A DNA stretch of 23,589 nt from CAKTOF01 sp964544345 (lineage in GTDB: Bacteria; Bacillota; Clostridia; Oscillospirales; Oscillospiraceae). The stretch spans positions 1 to 23,589 of the forward strand of contig CAZJBT010000011.1 of the NCBI GenBank assembly GCA_964544345.1, written 5' to 3'. The position numbers and the translations under genes were made by a program. The notes beneath the pieces are model-generated. The model made no database searches. It saw only the letters and a program-made list of their open reading frames with translations, and was not told the origin of the DNA. Shown in pieces: positions 1 through 6,697 of the stretch (positions within the stretch are counted from its first letter, which is position 1; each line of letters opens with the position of its first letter).

Positions 1-477
1 CGGCACGTCGCCGGTGCCGGGCGGCATGTCGACGAACATATAGTCCACCTCGCCCCAGACCACGTCTGTCCAGAACTGCGTGACGACGCCCGAGATGACC
101 GGGCCGCGCCAGACGACCGGATCGCCCGGATGCTCAAGCAGCAGGTTGACCGACATGACCTTGACGCCGGTTCTCGTCTCGGTCGGGTTGATGCCAAGCT
201 CTGAGCTGGTCGCGGGGTCTGTCAACCCGAACGCCTTGGGGATCGACGGGCCGGTGACGTCCGCGTCCAAGATCGCCGTGTCAAACCCCTCGCGCCGCGT
301 GCCGACGGCCAGCATCGACGTGACCATTGATTTTCCCACGCCGCCCTTGCCACTGACCACCGCGATCACCTTCTTGATCGAGGACAAGTCGTTGGCCGCG
401 ACGCGCAGATCCTCCGGCGCAGTGCGCTCGGCGCAGTCCGAGCCGCAGTTGCTGCAGTTATGCGTGCAATCGCTCAT
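1..477 (-). CDS. Mrp/NBP35-type P-loop ATPase, Fe-S cluster carrier (5' part only)
   Basis: The first 159 codons are visible; the gene runs off the left edge. Such proteins bind a 4Fe-4S cluster between subunits and deliver it to apo-proteins in the cytoplasm. The N-terminus has four cysteines (C4, C8, C11, C15), spaced C-x3-C-x2-C-x3-C. A deviant Walker A motif GKGGVGKS follows at residues 43-50, a DADVTGPS stretch lies just past residue 70, and a VDMPPGTGD motif lies near the visible end. These are diagnostic of the Mrp/ApbC family. The ATG at 477 is preceded by AAGGAG at good spacing. The N-terminal cysteines recall NBP35 but their spacing is not the eukaryotic one. An Fe-S carrier fits a neighbourhood with a molybdopterin enzyme that needs a 4Fe-4S cluster, though Mrp is general housekeeping. 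The family call is secure; the exact client is unknown. Confidence 0.93.
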   Translation of the reverse strand, partial: MSDCTHNCSNCGSDCAERTAPEDLRVAANDLSSIKKVIAVVSGKGGVGKSMVTSMLAVGTRREGFDTAILDADVTGPSIPKAFGLTDPATSSELGINPTETRTGVKVMSVNLLLEHPGDPVVWRGPVISGVVTQFWTDVVWGEVDYMFVDMPPGTGDVP

Positions 478-501
478 ACAATGCTCCTTCTTTCCTGTTC
501 C

Positions 502-520
502 GCCGGCGCGCCGCGCCGGC
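502..520 (-). other. Hairpin in the leader of the Mrp-like gene
   Basis: A 19-base perfect palindrome (9-base arms GCCGGCGCG around one base) lies between the predicted promoter and the ribosome binding site of the Mrp-like gene. No T-run follows it, so it is not a standard terminator. It may stabilise the mRNA or be a chance feature of GC-rich DNA. Confidence 0.4.
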
Positions 521-536
521 AGTTCTGTCATGATGT

Positions 537-565
537 ATTTTAATATGGAAACAAAAACGTGTCAA
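537..565 (-). promoter_or_regulatory. Sigma-A type promoter for the Mrp-like gene
   Basis: On the minus strand, TTGACA (560-565) is separated by exactly 17 bases from TAAAAT (537-542), about 60 bases upstream of the start codon. The -35 is perfect and the -10 matches 5 of 6. It gives the Mrp-like gene its own start separate from the trmO-mntP unit. Confidence 0.8.
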
Positions 566-574
566 TCGTCCTCA

Positions 575-1147
575 TTATCCCAGAACACCCAGATGCTCGA
601 GCAGGATCTTCAGCCCGAGCAGGATCAGGATGACGCCGCCGGCCAGCTCCGCGCGGGCGCGGTATTTCATGCCGACCGTGTGCCCGAGCCGCACGCCCAA
701 GCCGGACAGCGCAAACGTCGTCACGCCGATGAGCGCCAGCGCAAACGCCAGCTCGTCCGGGTCGTCGATCAGGAATGCGAACGTCACGCCGACAGCCAGC
801 GCATCAATGCTCGTTGCGACGGCGAGCGGCAGCATCGCGCGCCAGGACAGCGACGCGTCGGTGCACTCCTCCTCCGGCGCGCGCGACTCCCTGACCATAT
901 TGGCGCCGATGAACACAAGCAGCACGAACGCGATCCAATGATCAAACGCTGTGATATACCGTTCAAACGCAGAGCCGAGAAAATAGCCGATCGCCGGCAT
1001 CAGCACCTGAAAGCCGCCGAACCACGCGCCGACCAGGCACGTTTGCCGCCCCGTCACGCGCGGCAGCGCCAGCCCCTTGCAGACCGAAACCGCGAACGCG
1101 TCCATCGACAGGCTGACCGCCAGCAGAAGCAATTCTAAGATCCCCAT
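575..1147 (-). CDS. mntP: MntP-type manganese efflux pump
   Basis: This 190-residue, very hydrophobic protein belongs to the MntP (formerly DUF204/YebN) family, which exports Mn2+ across the cytoplasmic membrane. Two internally related halves are visible. The first has SLSMDAFAVSVCKGL (residues 12-26, Asp16) and the second has ATSIDALAVGVTF (from residue 111, Asp115). These repeated membrane aspartates are the family signature. About six membrane helices are expected and the length is normal. The start at 1147 lies inside the 3' end of trmO (13-base overlap), implying co-transcription and probably coupled translation. No manganese riboswitch could exist directly upstream because that space is coding, so any Mn control must act on the trmO promoter. 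Confidence 0.93.
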   Translation of the reverse strand: MGILELLLLAVSLSMDAFAVSVCKGLALPRVTGRQTCLVGAWFGGFQVLMPAIGYFLGSAFERYITAFDHWIAFVLLVFIGANMVRESRAPEEECTDASLSWRAMLPLAVATSIDALAVGVTFAFLIDDPDELAFALALIGVTTFALSGLGVRLGHTVGMKYRARAELAGGVILILLGLKILLEHLGVLG

Positions 1148-1851
1148 GATCTCCCCATCTCTCCATCCTGCTCGCGGGTCACCTCCAGCACCGTGAGCGT
1201 TTTTCCCTCTACCCGGAAGCGGATATTGCAGCCGGCGAAGGCCATGCCATAGACGCGCGCCGGATCGCGCTGGTATGACGGGCGCGGGTCGTGCGAGAGC
1301 ACCGCGCGCAGCGCAGCGTGCCGGTCGAGCGCGAGCGGCGCGAGCAGCTCCTCCGGACAGACGACTTCCAGCAGAAGCTCGTCTGCACCCGCAGTAAAGC
1401 CGCCGGCAGCATCCGGATGGCTGTCGGCATAGGCCACATAGGGCTTGATATCAAAAATCGGCGTGCCGTCCATCAGATCAGCGCCGCGTACGCGCAGCAC
1501 CGTCCCCAGCTCCGGATCCTGCTCCACCGCCTCAAGGCGCACCGAGGAAAGCCCGATCGGGTTCGGCCGGAACGGCGAGCGCGTGGCAAACACGCCCATG
1601 CGTGTGTTCCCGCCGAGCCGCGGCGGACGCACCGTCGGCGACCATTCGCCGCGCGCCGCCTCAGAAAATTCCCAGATCAGCCAGAGGTAGGAAAAACCCT
1701 CTATGCCGCGTAGCGCGTCCGGATTGCGGAATTCCGGCTCGAATACCACCGTCGCGCGCAGCTCCTCCACCAGTCCGCTCTGCCGTGGGATCCCGAACTT
1801 GGATGGGAACTCGCTTCGGATGCGCGCGATCGCCTTCATCGGCTCGTTCAC
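1135..1851 (-). CDS. trmO: tRNA (t6A37) N6-methyltransferase TrmO/TsaA
   Basis: TrmO uses S-adenosylmethionine to methylate N6-threonylcarbamoyladenosine at position 37 of tRNAs reading ACY codons. The family hallmark RSPFRPNPIGLS is at residues 91-102, preceded by the conserved GIEGFSYLWLIWEF strand (49-62). A C-terminal AFAGCNIRFRV region follows. I chose the GTG at 1851 because GGGAGG lies 9 bases upstream; the in-frame ATG four codons later would be 21 bases from that site. The open frame continues upstream to 1953, but that part has no ribosome binding site and crosses the promoter region. The 238-residue product is typical for TrmO with its C-terminal domain. It overlaps mntP and heads a two-gene unit. 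Confidence 0.93.
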   Translation of the reverse strand: MNEPMKAIARIRSEFPSKFGIPRQSGLVEELRATVVFEPEFRNPDALRGIEGFSYLWLIWEFSEAARGEWSPTVRPPRLGGNTRMGVFATRSPFRPNPIGLSSVRLEAVEQDPELGTVLRVRGADLMDGTPIFDIKPYVAYADSHPDAAGGFTAGADELLLEVVCPEELLAPLALDRHAALRAVLSHDPRPSYQRDPARVYGMAFAGCNIRFRVEGKTLTVLEVTREQDGEMGRSWGS

Positions 1852-1872
1852 TCTATTGACCCTCCCGCTTCT

Positions 1873-1892
1873 ATTACGTGTAATAGCATTAC
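1873..1892. promoter_or_regulatory. Three-half-site operator-like array before trmO
   Basis: The plus strand reads ATTAC-gt-GTAAT-agc-ATTAC: three copies of one 5-base half-site in alternating orientation, so neighbouring pairs form inverted repeats with spacers of 2 and 3 bases. It is a short AT-rich island in GC-rich DNA, between the trmO start and the nearest -35-like TTGACT (minus strand, 1909-1914). A repressor site is likely; the protein is unknown. Confidence 0.45.
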
Positions 1893-1934
1893 CACACCGC
1901 TCCTGAAAAGTCAAGTCCTCCCGCGCGGCCGCGC

Positions 1935-1963
1935 TTGACGGAATCCATGGCAAATGGTATCAT
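1935..1963 (+). promoter_or_regulatory. Promoter for the first FAD-dependent reductase
   Basis: TTGACG (1935-1940), a 17-base spacer and TATCAT (1958-1963) lie about 60 bases upstream of the chosen ATG. CATAAT at 1961-1966 is an alternative -10 but would need a 20-base spacer. Confidence 0.6.
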
Positions 1964-2021
1964 AATCCTGCTTATTGGAACAAACTGGCGCGAACCGCGC
2001 CGGAACAAGGAGGAATACCCT

Positions 2022-3638
2022 ATGCCCGAACAATTCGGCAGGCTTGGCGGCCCTGGCACGCAGGCGCCCTCTGCGCATGAACAGCACATCGAGCTTCCCA
2101 TCCCGGCTTGGCTGGGGGAAGCGCCCGAGACCAGCGCGCCCACGCGCGTTCTGGAAGCCGACCTTGTGGTTCTCGGCGCGGGTCACGCCGGGCTGGCCTG
2201 CGCACGCCGCGCGCAGGAAAAAGGGCTCCGCGTGATTTTGGTCGAGGCGCAGACCGAAGCACACTACACCGCCTTCGGTTTCGACATTGGCCACCTCAAT
2301 TCGCGCTGGCAGGCGTCGCAGGGCGTCCCGGCCTACGACCCGACCGAGTTCATCGCGAGCTATCAGCTCCAATGCGCCGGCCGTGCACAGCCCGACCTCA
2401 TCCGCGACTACGCACAGCGCAGCGGCGAGGCGTTCGACTGGTTCATCTCCACGCTGTCGGAGGAGGAGCAGGCGCAGATCCTCCCGCTCAACTTCCCCCT
2501 CGCGCCGGACTATTCCAACCGAATCGGCCCGTTCCTCTCGTATCCGGGCGCGGCGGAGCTGCCGGGCGAGCTGATGCGCACCGCAATGCGCGCCGGGCTG
2601 CGCGCCGCTGAGACTGCGGGTGCGCAGATCCTCTACGGCACACGGGCGCTCCGCCTGCTGACCGAGGGTCAGCGCGTCACCGGCGCCGTCTGCCAGAGCG
2701 CGGACGGCGAGCTTCTCCACTGCATGGGCGCGCGCGGCGTCGTGCTAGCTGCGGGCGACTGCTCCGGCGATCCGGAGATGCTTCGCGCCATCTGCACTGA
2801 GGCTGCCGATGTCAATCTCGGCTGCGTCATCCGCGGGGCAGGACGCGACGGCTCCGGCATCCGCATGGGTCTGTGGGCCGGCGCACGGCTCGAGGTCGGC
2901 CCGCGCAGCGCCATGGGCGGCGCACACGCGCTTCCGATGGGACCCGGCGGCACGCTCGCCACACTCTGGCTCAACCGCGACGGCAACCGCTACTGCAACG
3001 AGGCCTTCGGCGTTCCTGCCGCCGCCGGCGCGCAGGGTGCGCGCCAGCCGCAGGGCAATCTCTACGCCGTCTGGGCCGGCGACTGGGAGCAGACATTCTA
3101 TCACCAGTCAGCCGCGCATTTCAACCTGAAATACTGGGGCGAGGAGATGCGGCGCGACCTTGCCGCCGTGATGGACGGCGCACGAAACGCCGGCGCAGAG
3201 GGCTTCACCTCGGGTCGCTGTACCGTCTACTGCGCCGACACGCTCGACACCCTGGCAGACTTCCTCGGCCTGACCGGCGAACGTAAGCAGAACTTCCTCG
3301 CATCAGTCGAGCGCTACAACCACTGGTGTCATCTGGGCGTCGACTGTGATTATGCCAAGGATCCGTCGATGCTCCATGCGATCGAGAAACCGCCGTTCTA
3401 TGCCTTCGGTGCACCGAAGATGACCGGCATGGCTTTGGTATCGCTTGCCGGGCTGGAGGTCAACGGCCGGCAGAACTGCGTCGACGCATCCTTTGAGCCG
3501 ATCCCCGGCCTGTACGCGACCGGTAATTGCTCGGGCGGCCGTTTCCCGCTACAATACACCTCTCCGACCAACGGCATCAGCATCGGCATGGCGCTCACCC
3601 TGGGCTATGTGCTCGGCGAGCAGCTTGCAGAAGAATAA
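2022..3638 (+). CDS. FAD-dependent oxidoreductase, fumarate reductase/FAD_binding_2 family
   Basis: This 538-residue soluble flavoprotein resembles the catalytic subunits of fumarate reductase-like enzymes. These typically hydride-reduce a C=C bond next to a carboxylate. The dinucleotide-binding motif VVLGAGHAG is at residues 49-57 with the acidic strand end (E75) after it. The C-terminal FAD-binding segment GLYATGNCSGGRF starts at about residue 496. There is no Tat or Sec signal, FMN-binding domain or haem motif, so the enzyme is probably cytoplasmic with an unknown electron donor. A proline-rich stretch of about 45 residues precedes the FAD domain. The ATG at 2022 is used because AAGGAGG lies just upstream; the in-frame upstream extension is in the promoter. 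It is a paralogue of the gene at 15902-17407: both share SRWQA (94-98 here) and GE-x-FDWF (135-141 here). It is monocistronic. The substrate is unknown. Confidence 0.88.
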   Translation: MPEQFGRLGGPGTQAPSAHEQHIELPIPAWLGEAPETSAPTRVLEADLVVLGAGHAGLACARRAQEKGLRVILVEAQTEAHYTAFGFDIGHLNSRWQASQGVPAYDPTEFIASYQLQCAGRAQPDLIRDYAQRSGEAFDWFISTLSEEEQAQILPLNFPLAPDYSNRIGPFLSYPGAAELPGELMRTAMRAGLRAAETAGAQILYGTRALRLLTEGQRVTGAVCQSADGELLHCMGARGVVLAAGDCSGDPEMLRAICTEAADVNLGCVIRGAGRDGSGIRMGLWAGARLEVGPRSAMGGAHALPMGPGGTLATLWLNRDGNRYCNEAFGVPAAAGAQGARQPQGNLYAVWAGDWEQTFYHQSAAHFNLKYWGEEMRRDLAAVMDGARNAGAEGFTSGRCTVYCADTLDTLADFLGLTGERKQNFLASVERYNHWCHLGVDCDYAKDPSMLHAIEKPPFYAFGAPKMTGMALVSLAGLEVNGRQNCVDASFEPIPGLYATGNCSGGRFPLQYTSPTNGISIGMALTLGYVLGEQLAEE

Positions 3639-3643
3639 AACAG

Positions 3644-3675
3644 CCGCGGCGTCCGTCCGGGACGCCGCGGTTTTT
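3644..3675. terminator. Intrinsic terminator between convergent genes
   Basis: An 11-bp GC-rich stem (CCGCGGCGTCC with its complement) and a short loop are followed by TTTTT on the plus strand. On the minus strand the same stem is followed by CTGTTTTATT. It probably ends both the flavoprotein gene and the convergent exchanger gene, whose stop codon lies in it. Confidence 0.85.
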
Positions 3676-4618
3676 ATCCAAATACGGTCAGTGCAAGGTA
3701 GGCCGCATAGACGGCCAGCATCAGCAGACCCTGAAGACGCGTAAAGCGCTTGAAGATCAGCGTCGGCACAACGGCGATCGCCGTCTCGATCAGGCAGGCC
3801 GGCATGTCAATGCGGACAGATTCTGCCGCGACCGGCAGCGTTCCGTGCGAAATGAGCGCGCACAGCGGAAGAATGATCGTGATATCGATGATGTTCGCAC
3901 CAAAAATGTTGCCGACTGAGAGCGAGCCCTGCTTTTTTGCGATCGCTGTCACCGCCGTGACCAGCTCCGGCAGCGAGGTGCCGATCGCGATCATCGTCAC
4001 GGCGACGATGCGCTCCGGCACGCCGAGCGCAACGGCAATCACCGTACCGTTGTCCACCAGCAGATCTGAGCCGATGACCAGCGCAACCGCGCCGACAGCA
4101 AACAGCGCGATGTTTTTGACAAGATCCCACCGCGTCACCGCGATCCGCTCTGACGGCTCCCCGCCCTGCGATGCACTGTGGATATTCTCCGCGATAAACG
4201 CGGCAAACAGGAGCAGCAGCACCACAGACTCGAGCAGCGACAGCCCATCCGAGCTGCTCAGAAGCCATAGGAACAGCGTGCTGAGCACCAGAACCACGCC
4301 TTTGACTGCGATCTGGCTGCGCTGGATCGCCATTGGCATGAATACCAGCGAAACGGCCAGGATCAGTCCCGTATTAGCTGTGACCGAGCCGATCGCATTG
4401 CCGATCGCCATGTCGGTCTTGAGCTCCGCCGCCGCCATAGACGAGACGAGCAGCTCCGGCAGCGTGGTCGCAAGTGAGACGATCGTCGCACCCACGATGA
4501 ACTTCGGAATGCCGGACGCCTCCGCCATCCAGGTAGCCGCGTCCACAAACAGATCGCCGCCCTTGACGATCAGGACAAGGCCGACCAGGAACAGCGCAAT
4601 GGCCAACAGGATATCCAT
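3674..4618 (-). CDS. CaCA family Na+/Ca2+-type cation exchanger (YrbG-like)
   Basis: The 314-residue membrane protein shows the two alpha-repeats of the calcium/cation antiporter superfamily. Repeat 1 contains VGATIVSLATTLPEL and then GNAIGSVTANTGL (residues about 42-85). Repeat 2 contains AIGTSLPELVTAV and GNIFGANIIDI in the C-terminal half. The acidic residue of each PEL motif is the expected ion ligand. About ten membrane helices are evident. It exchanges Na+ or H+ for Ca2+ or a similar cation at the cytoplasmic membrane; the exact ion is not readable. The ATG at 4618 has GGAG seven bases upstream. An in-frame extension reaching 4723 runs through the promoter and leader hairpin and is rejected. 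Leader features suggest regulated expression. Confidence 0.9.
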   Translation of the reverse strand: MDILLAIALFLVGLVLIVKGGDLFVDAATWMAEASGIPKFIVGATIVSLATTLPELLVSSMAAAELKTDMAIGNAIGSVTANTGLILAVSLVFMPMAIQRSQIAVKGVVLVLSTLFLWLLSSSDGLSLLESVVLLLLFAAFIAENIHSASQGGEPSERIAVTRWDLVKNIALFAVGAVALVIGSDLLVDNGTVIAVALGVPERIVAVTMIAIGTSLPELVTAVTAIAKKQGSLSVGNIFGANIIDITIILPLCALISHGTLPVAAESVRIDMPACLIETAIAVVPTLIFKRFTRLQGLLMLAVYAAYLALTVFG

Positions 4619-4634
4619 CGTATCACTCCAATGC

Positions 4635-4670
4635 AAAAAAGCGGCTGACCCGCTCGTCCGGGTCGCCCGC
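4635..4670 (-). promoter_or_regulatory. Attenuator-like hairpin in the exchanger leader
   Basis: In the minus-strand transcript, GCGGGCGACCCG and CGGGTCAGCCGC can pair as 4 bp, a 2x2 internal loop and 6 bp around a six-base loop, immediately followed by TTTTTT. This is the form of an intrinsic terminator. It lies between the promoter (-10 at 4708-4713) and the GGAG ribosome binding site, so it would stop transcription before the gene unless overridden. Confidence 0.55.
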
Positions 4671-4699
4671 GCGGCTTTGAAACGGTTTAAAACGGTATG

Positions 4700-4716
4700 C
4701 GGTATTGAGTATACCG
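4700..4716. promoter_or_regulatory. Inverted repeat overlapping the exchanger -10
   Basis: CGGTAT-TGAGT-ATACCG is a perfect 6-base inverted repeat with a 5-base spacer, and it covers the -10 hexamer of the exchanger promoter. A repressor bound there would block RNA polymerase. The partner is unknown, and chance cannot be excluded for 6-base arms. Confidence 0.4.
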
Positions 4717-4736
4717 ATTTCAACCGTGCATGTCAA
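4708..4736 (-). promoter_or_regulatory. Near-consensus promoter for the cation exchanger
   Basis: On the minus strand, TTGACA (4731-4736), 17 bases, then TATACT (4708-4713). The match is 11 of 12 with ideal spacing. The predicted transcript start near 4701 leaves a leader of about 80 bases. Confidence 0.85.
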
Positions 4737-4810
4737 GCCGGAACAAGTCCTCTGCCGCCAGTATATGCGGCGCGTCTTCCGGAAATGTCTTTCCGCACGA
4801 AAAATTCAGG

Positions 4811-4839
4811 TTGATTTTTTAAAGCAGGACTGCTATAAT
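4811..4839 (+). promoter_or_regulatory. Promoter of the tRNA-Val gene
   Basis: TTGATT (4811-4816), a 17-base spacer and a perfect TATAAT (4834-4839) lie 16 bases before the tRNA 5' end, as expected for a stable RNA gene. Confidence 0.85.
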
Positions 4840-4855
4840 AGCTAGGAATTCATTT

Positions 4856-4931
4856 GGAAGCGTAGCTCAGCAGGGAGAGCACTTGCTTCACACGCAAGGG
4901 GTCGTCGGTTCGAGCCCGGCCGTTTCCACCA
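4856..4931 (+). tRNA. tRNA-Val (anticodon CAC)
   Basis: The cloverleaf can be drawn fully. The acceptor stem GGAAGCG pairs with CGTTTCC (one G-U). A D-arm with AGCTCAGCAGGGAGAGC follows. The anticodon stem CTTGC/GCAAG encloses TTCACAC, giving anticodon CAC, which reads GUG valine codons. The T-arm loop is TTCGAGC. Discriminator A and an encoded CCA (4929-4931) complete it. It is a single-gene transcription unit with its own promoter and terminator. Confidence 0.96.
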
Positions 4932-4935
4932 TCAA

Positions 4936-4972
4936 AACACCGCCAAATTGCTTGATTTGGCGGTGTTTTTTC
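4936..4972 (+). terminator. Intrinsic terminator of the tRNA gene
   Basis: A 13-bp stem (AACACCGCCAAAT with its complement) and a six-base TGCTTG loop are followed by a run of T, starting five bases after the tRNA CCA end. Confidence 0.93.
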
Positions 4973-5064
4973 TGCATTTCAGCTTCTTTTTTGATGTTCG
5001 ATTTCGTTCGCCTGCTGCGGTAGAAAGCGCGCCGCGCAGACCCAAAAACAAAGGAGGAAATTCC

Positions 5065-6096
5065 ATGCAGCATGAGATCACAGAAGCGATCCCCCTGCTC
5101 GACGAGCGGGGAAACCTGACCGAACCGGGCTATGCAAAGCGCCTGCTGCCTGTCTACGACCGCAAAAAGGTTCACGGCGGTCTCACCCGGCTGAAGGAAT
5201 GGGACTATTACTATGTCGGCAACAGCCGCTATGGCGTGGCGCTGACCGTGGCAGACAACAGCTACATGGGGCTCGACTCCATCTCCTTTCTCTCTTTTGA
5301 GGGCACGCCGTGGCAGACGACGAAAAGCCCGATGCGCCTCCTGCCGATGGGACGCACCGGTCTGCCGGCGACCTCTTCCGCCGGTGTGACGGCCAGCGCG
5401 GGCAAGCGCTATTCCATCTCATTCCGCGTCGCGGACAACGCGCGGATCCTGCTCGCCCACATGGACGACTTCTTAGAGGGCGCGGCGATCGACGTGCGCC
5501 TGACGCTGACGGATGAGCCAGCCGAATCCATGGTCATCTGCACCCCATTCGACAAGCCCGGCCACTTCTATTACAATCAAAAAATCAACTGCCTGCGCGC
5601 CGCCGGCTCGGTGACGCTGGGCGATCAGGTCTATCCATTCGACCCGGCGGACTCGTTTGGCGTGCTCGACTGGGGTCGCGGCGTCTGGACGTATCATAAC
5701 ATTTGGTACTGGGGCTCGGCCTCCGGCCTTGCCGGCGGCGTGCCGTTCGGCTTCAATATCGGCTACGGCTTCGGCAACACCGCCGCGGCCACGGAAAACA
5801 TGCTCTTCTACGGCGGCAAAGCACACAAGCTCTCGCAGGTCATGTTCCATATCCCGGAAAAAGACGGCAAAGAGGATTATATGAGTCCCTGGCGCTTCAC
5901 CAGCGATGACGGTCGCTTCGAGATGGCGTTCATCCCTGTGCTCGACCGCGCCGCCTGCACTGACTTCAAGCTGCTCAAAAGCGACCAGCATCAGGTCTTT
6001 GGTCGCTTCTCCGGCACGGCGGTGCTGGATGACGGTACACGCCTTTCCGTTGACGGCATGTCCGGCTTCGCGGAAAAGGTCGAAAACAAATGGTAA
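5065..6096 (+). CDS. DUF2804 family protein
   Basis: A 343-residue soluble protein matching the DUF2804 family as I know it. The family has no established biochemical function. Recognisable family-like traits are the N-terminal LLDERGNLTEPGYAKRLLPVY segment, the central GVLDWGRGVWTYHNIWYWGSASG stretch and the following FGFNIGYGFGN, all rich in Trp, Tyr and Gly. This suggests a beta-rich, lipocalin-like fold, which is inference. No signal peptide or membrane segment is present. The ATG at 5065 has AAAGGAGG eight bases upstream; the in-frame upstream extension to 4948 crosses the tRNA terminator and is rejected. The gene stands alone between the tRNA unit and the convergent thpR. Confidence 0.8.
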   Translation: MQHEITEAIPLLDERGNLTEPGYAKRLLPVYDRKKVHGGLTRLKEWDYYYVGNSRYGVALTVADNSYMGLDSISFLSFEGTPWQTTKSPMRLLPMGRTGLPATSSAGVTASAGKRYSISFRVADNARILLAHMDDFLEGAAIDVRLTLTDEPAESMVICTPFDKPGHFYYNQKINCLRAAGSVTLGDQVYPFDPADSFGVLDWGRGVWTYHNIWYWGSASGLAGGVPFGFNIGYGFGNTAAATENMLFYGGKAHKLSQVMFHIPEKDGKEDYMSPWRFTSDDGRFEMAFIPVLDRAACTDFKLLKSDQHQVFGRFSGTAVLDDGTRLSVDGMSGFAEKVENKW

Positions 6097-6126
6097 AAAC
6101 AGCCGCGGCTCCAGACGGAGCCGCGG
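6095..6126 (-). terminator. Intrinsic terminator of the ssb-thpR unit
   Basis: On the minus strand a perfect 10-bp stem (CCGCGGCTCC with its complement) around GTCT is followed by CTGTTTTTA. It starts seven bases past the thpR stop. Only the minus side has a good T-run, so DUF2804 read-through on the plus strand is possible. Confidence 0.8.
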
Positions 6127-6132
6127 TATCGT

Positions 6133-6651
6133 CTATGCCCGAAGCGGCTGCGCTGTCAGCTCCGTATAGGTCAGGACGCCCTGCACCCGGTGGGACTGCA
6201 TCAGGCAGATGCGATCGACCGAGAACTCCAGCGCGCCCATCGCGCGAGCCGTCTTTTCCGGGTCGAACGCAGCCGTCGGGCGAAAGCCGCGGCAAAGCGT
6301 CAGATGCGGCGTAAACGGCCGCCGCTCCAGCGCAAAGCCTTCCGCTCCAAGCGCACAGGCCAGCCGCGCTTGGAGCGCGGTCAGCGCAGGCGACGGCTCC
6401 ACGCCGGCCCAATACACGTCGCCGAACCGACCCAGGCCGGAAACCGTCAGCGAAAACGGCGCGCTCTGTACGGCGTGCAGCGCACGCTGCGCCCCGTCGA
6501 GGTTCTCCGTCTCGCCAAGGAACACGAGCGTCAGATGGAAATTCTCCTCTCGTGTCGCCCGGCCGCCGCCCCGCTCGATCAGCGCCCGCGCAGCGCGCGC
6601 CAGGCGGCGGCGCGCTTCCGCCGGCAGGCAGATCGCGATAAATAATCTCAT
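6133..6651 (-). CDS. thpR: RNA 2',3'-cyclic phosphodiesterase ThpR (2H family)
   Basis: A 172-residue member of the 2H phosphoesterase superfamily, first named 2'-5' RNA ligase. It opens 2',3'-cyclic phosphates at RNA ends. The two catalytic HxTx motifs are present as HLTL at residues 39-42 and HLTL at 116-119, with the typical N-terminal MRLFIAICLP strand. The length is normal. Two ATGs compete: that at 6657 is only two bases from AGGGGG, whereas that at 6651 is eight bases away and is preferred. It is about 46 bases downstream of the tandem-OB protein gene on the same strand and probably shares its transcript. Confidence 0.92.
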   Translation of the reverse strand: MRLFIAICLPAEARRRLARAARALIERGGGRATREENFHLTLVFLGETENLDGAQRALHAVQSAPFSLTVSGLGRFGDVYWAGVEPSPALTALQARLACALGAEGFALERRPFTPHLTLCRGFRPTAAFDPEKTARAMGALEFSVDRICLMQSHRVQGVLTYTELTAQPLRA

Positions 6652-6697
6652 CCGCATTGCCCCCTGCCGTCAGGATACCGCGCCGCGCGCCGCCTTG

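Noticed and set aside
80..1138. Plus-strand open frame of 352 codons
   Set aside because: It runs antisense through the Mrp-like gene, its promoter and mntP, and shows no recognisable domain.
4618..4701. yybP-ykoY manganese riboswitch in the exchanger leader
   Set aside because: The leader is about 80 bases and I cannot see the conserved two-stem loops of that class.
4888..5175. Minus-strand frame ending in GLEPTTPCV across the tRNA
   Set aside because: This is a well-known false protein made by translating tRNA and its flank antisense.
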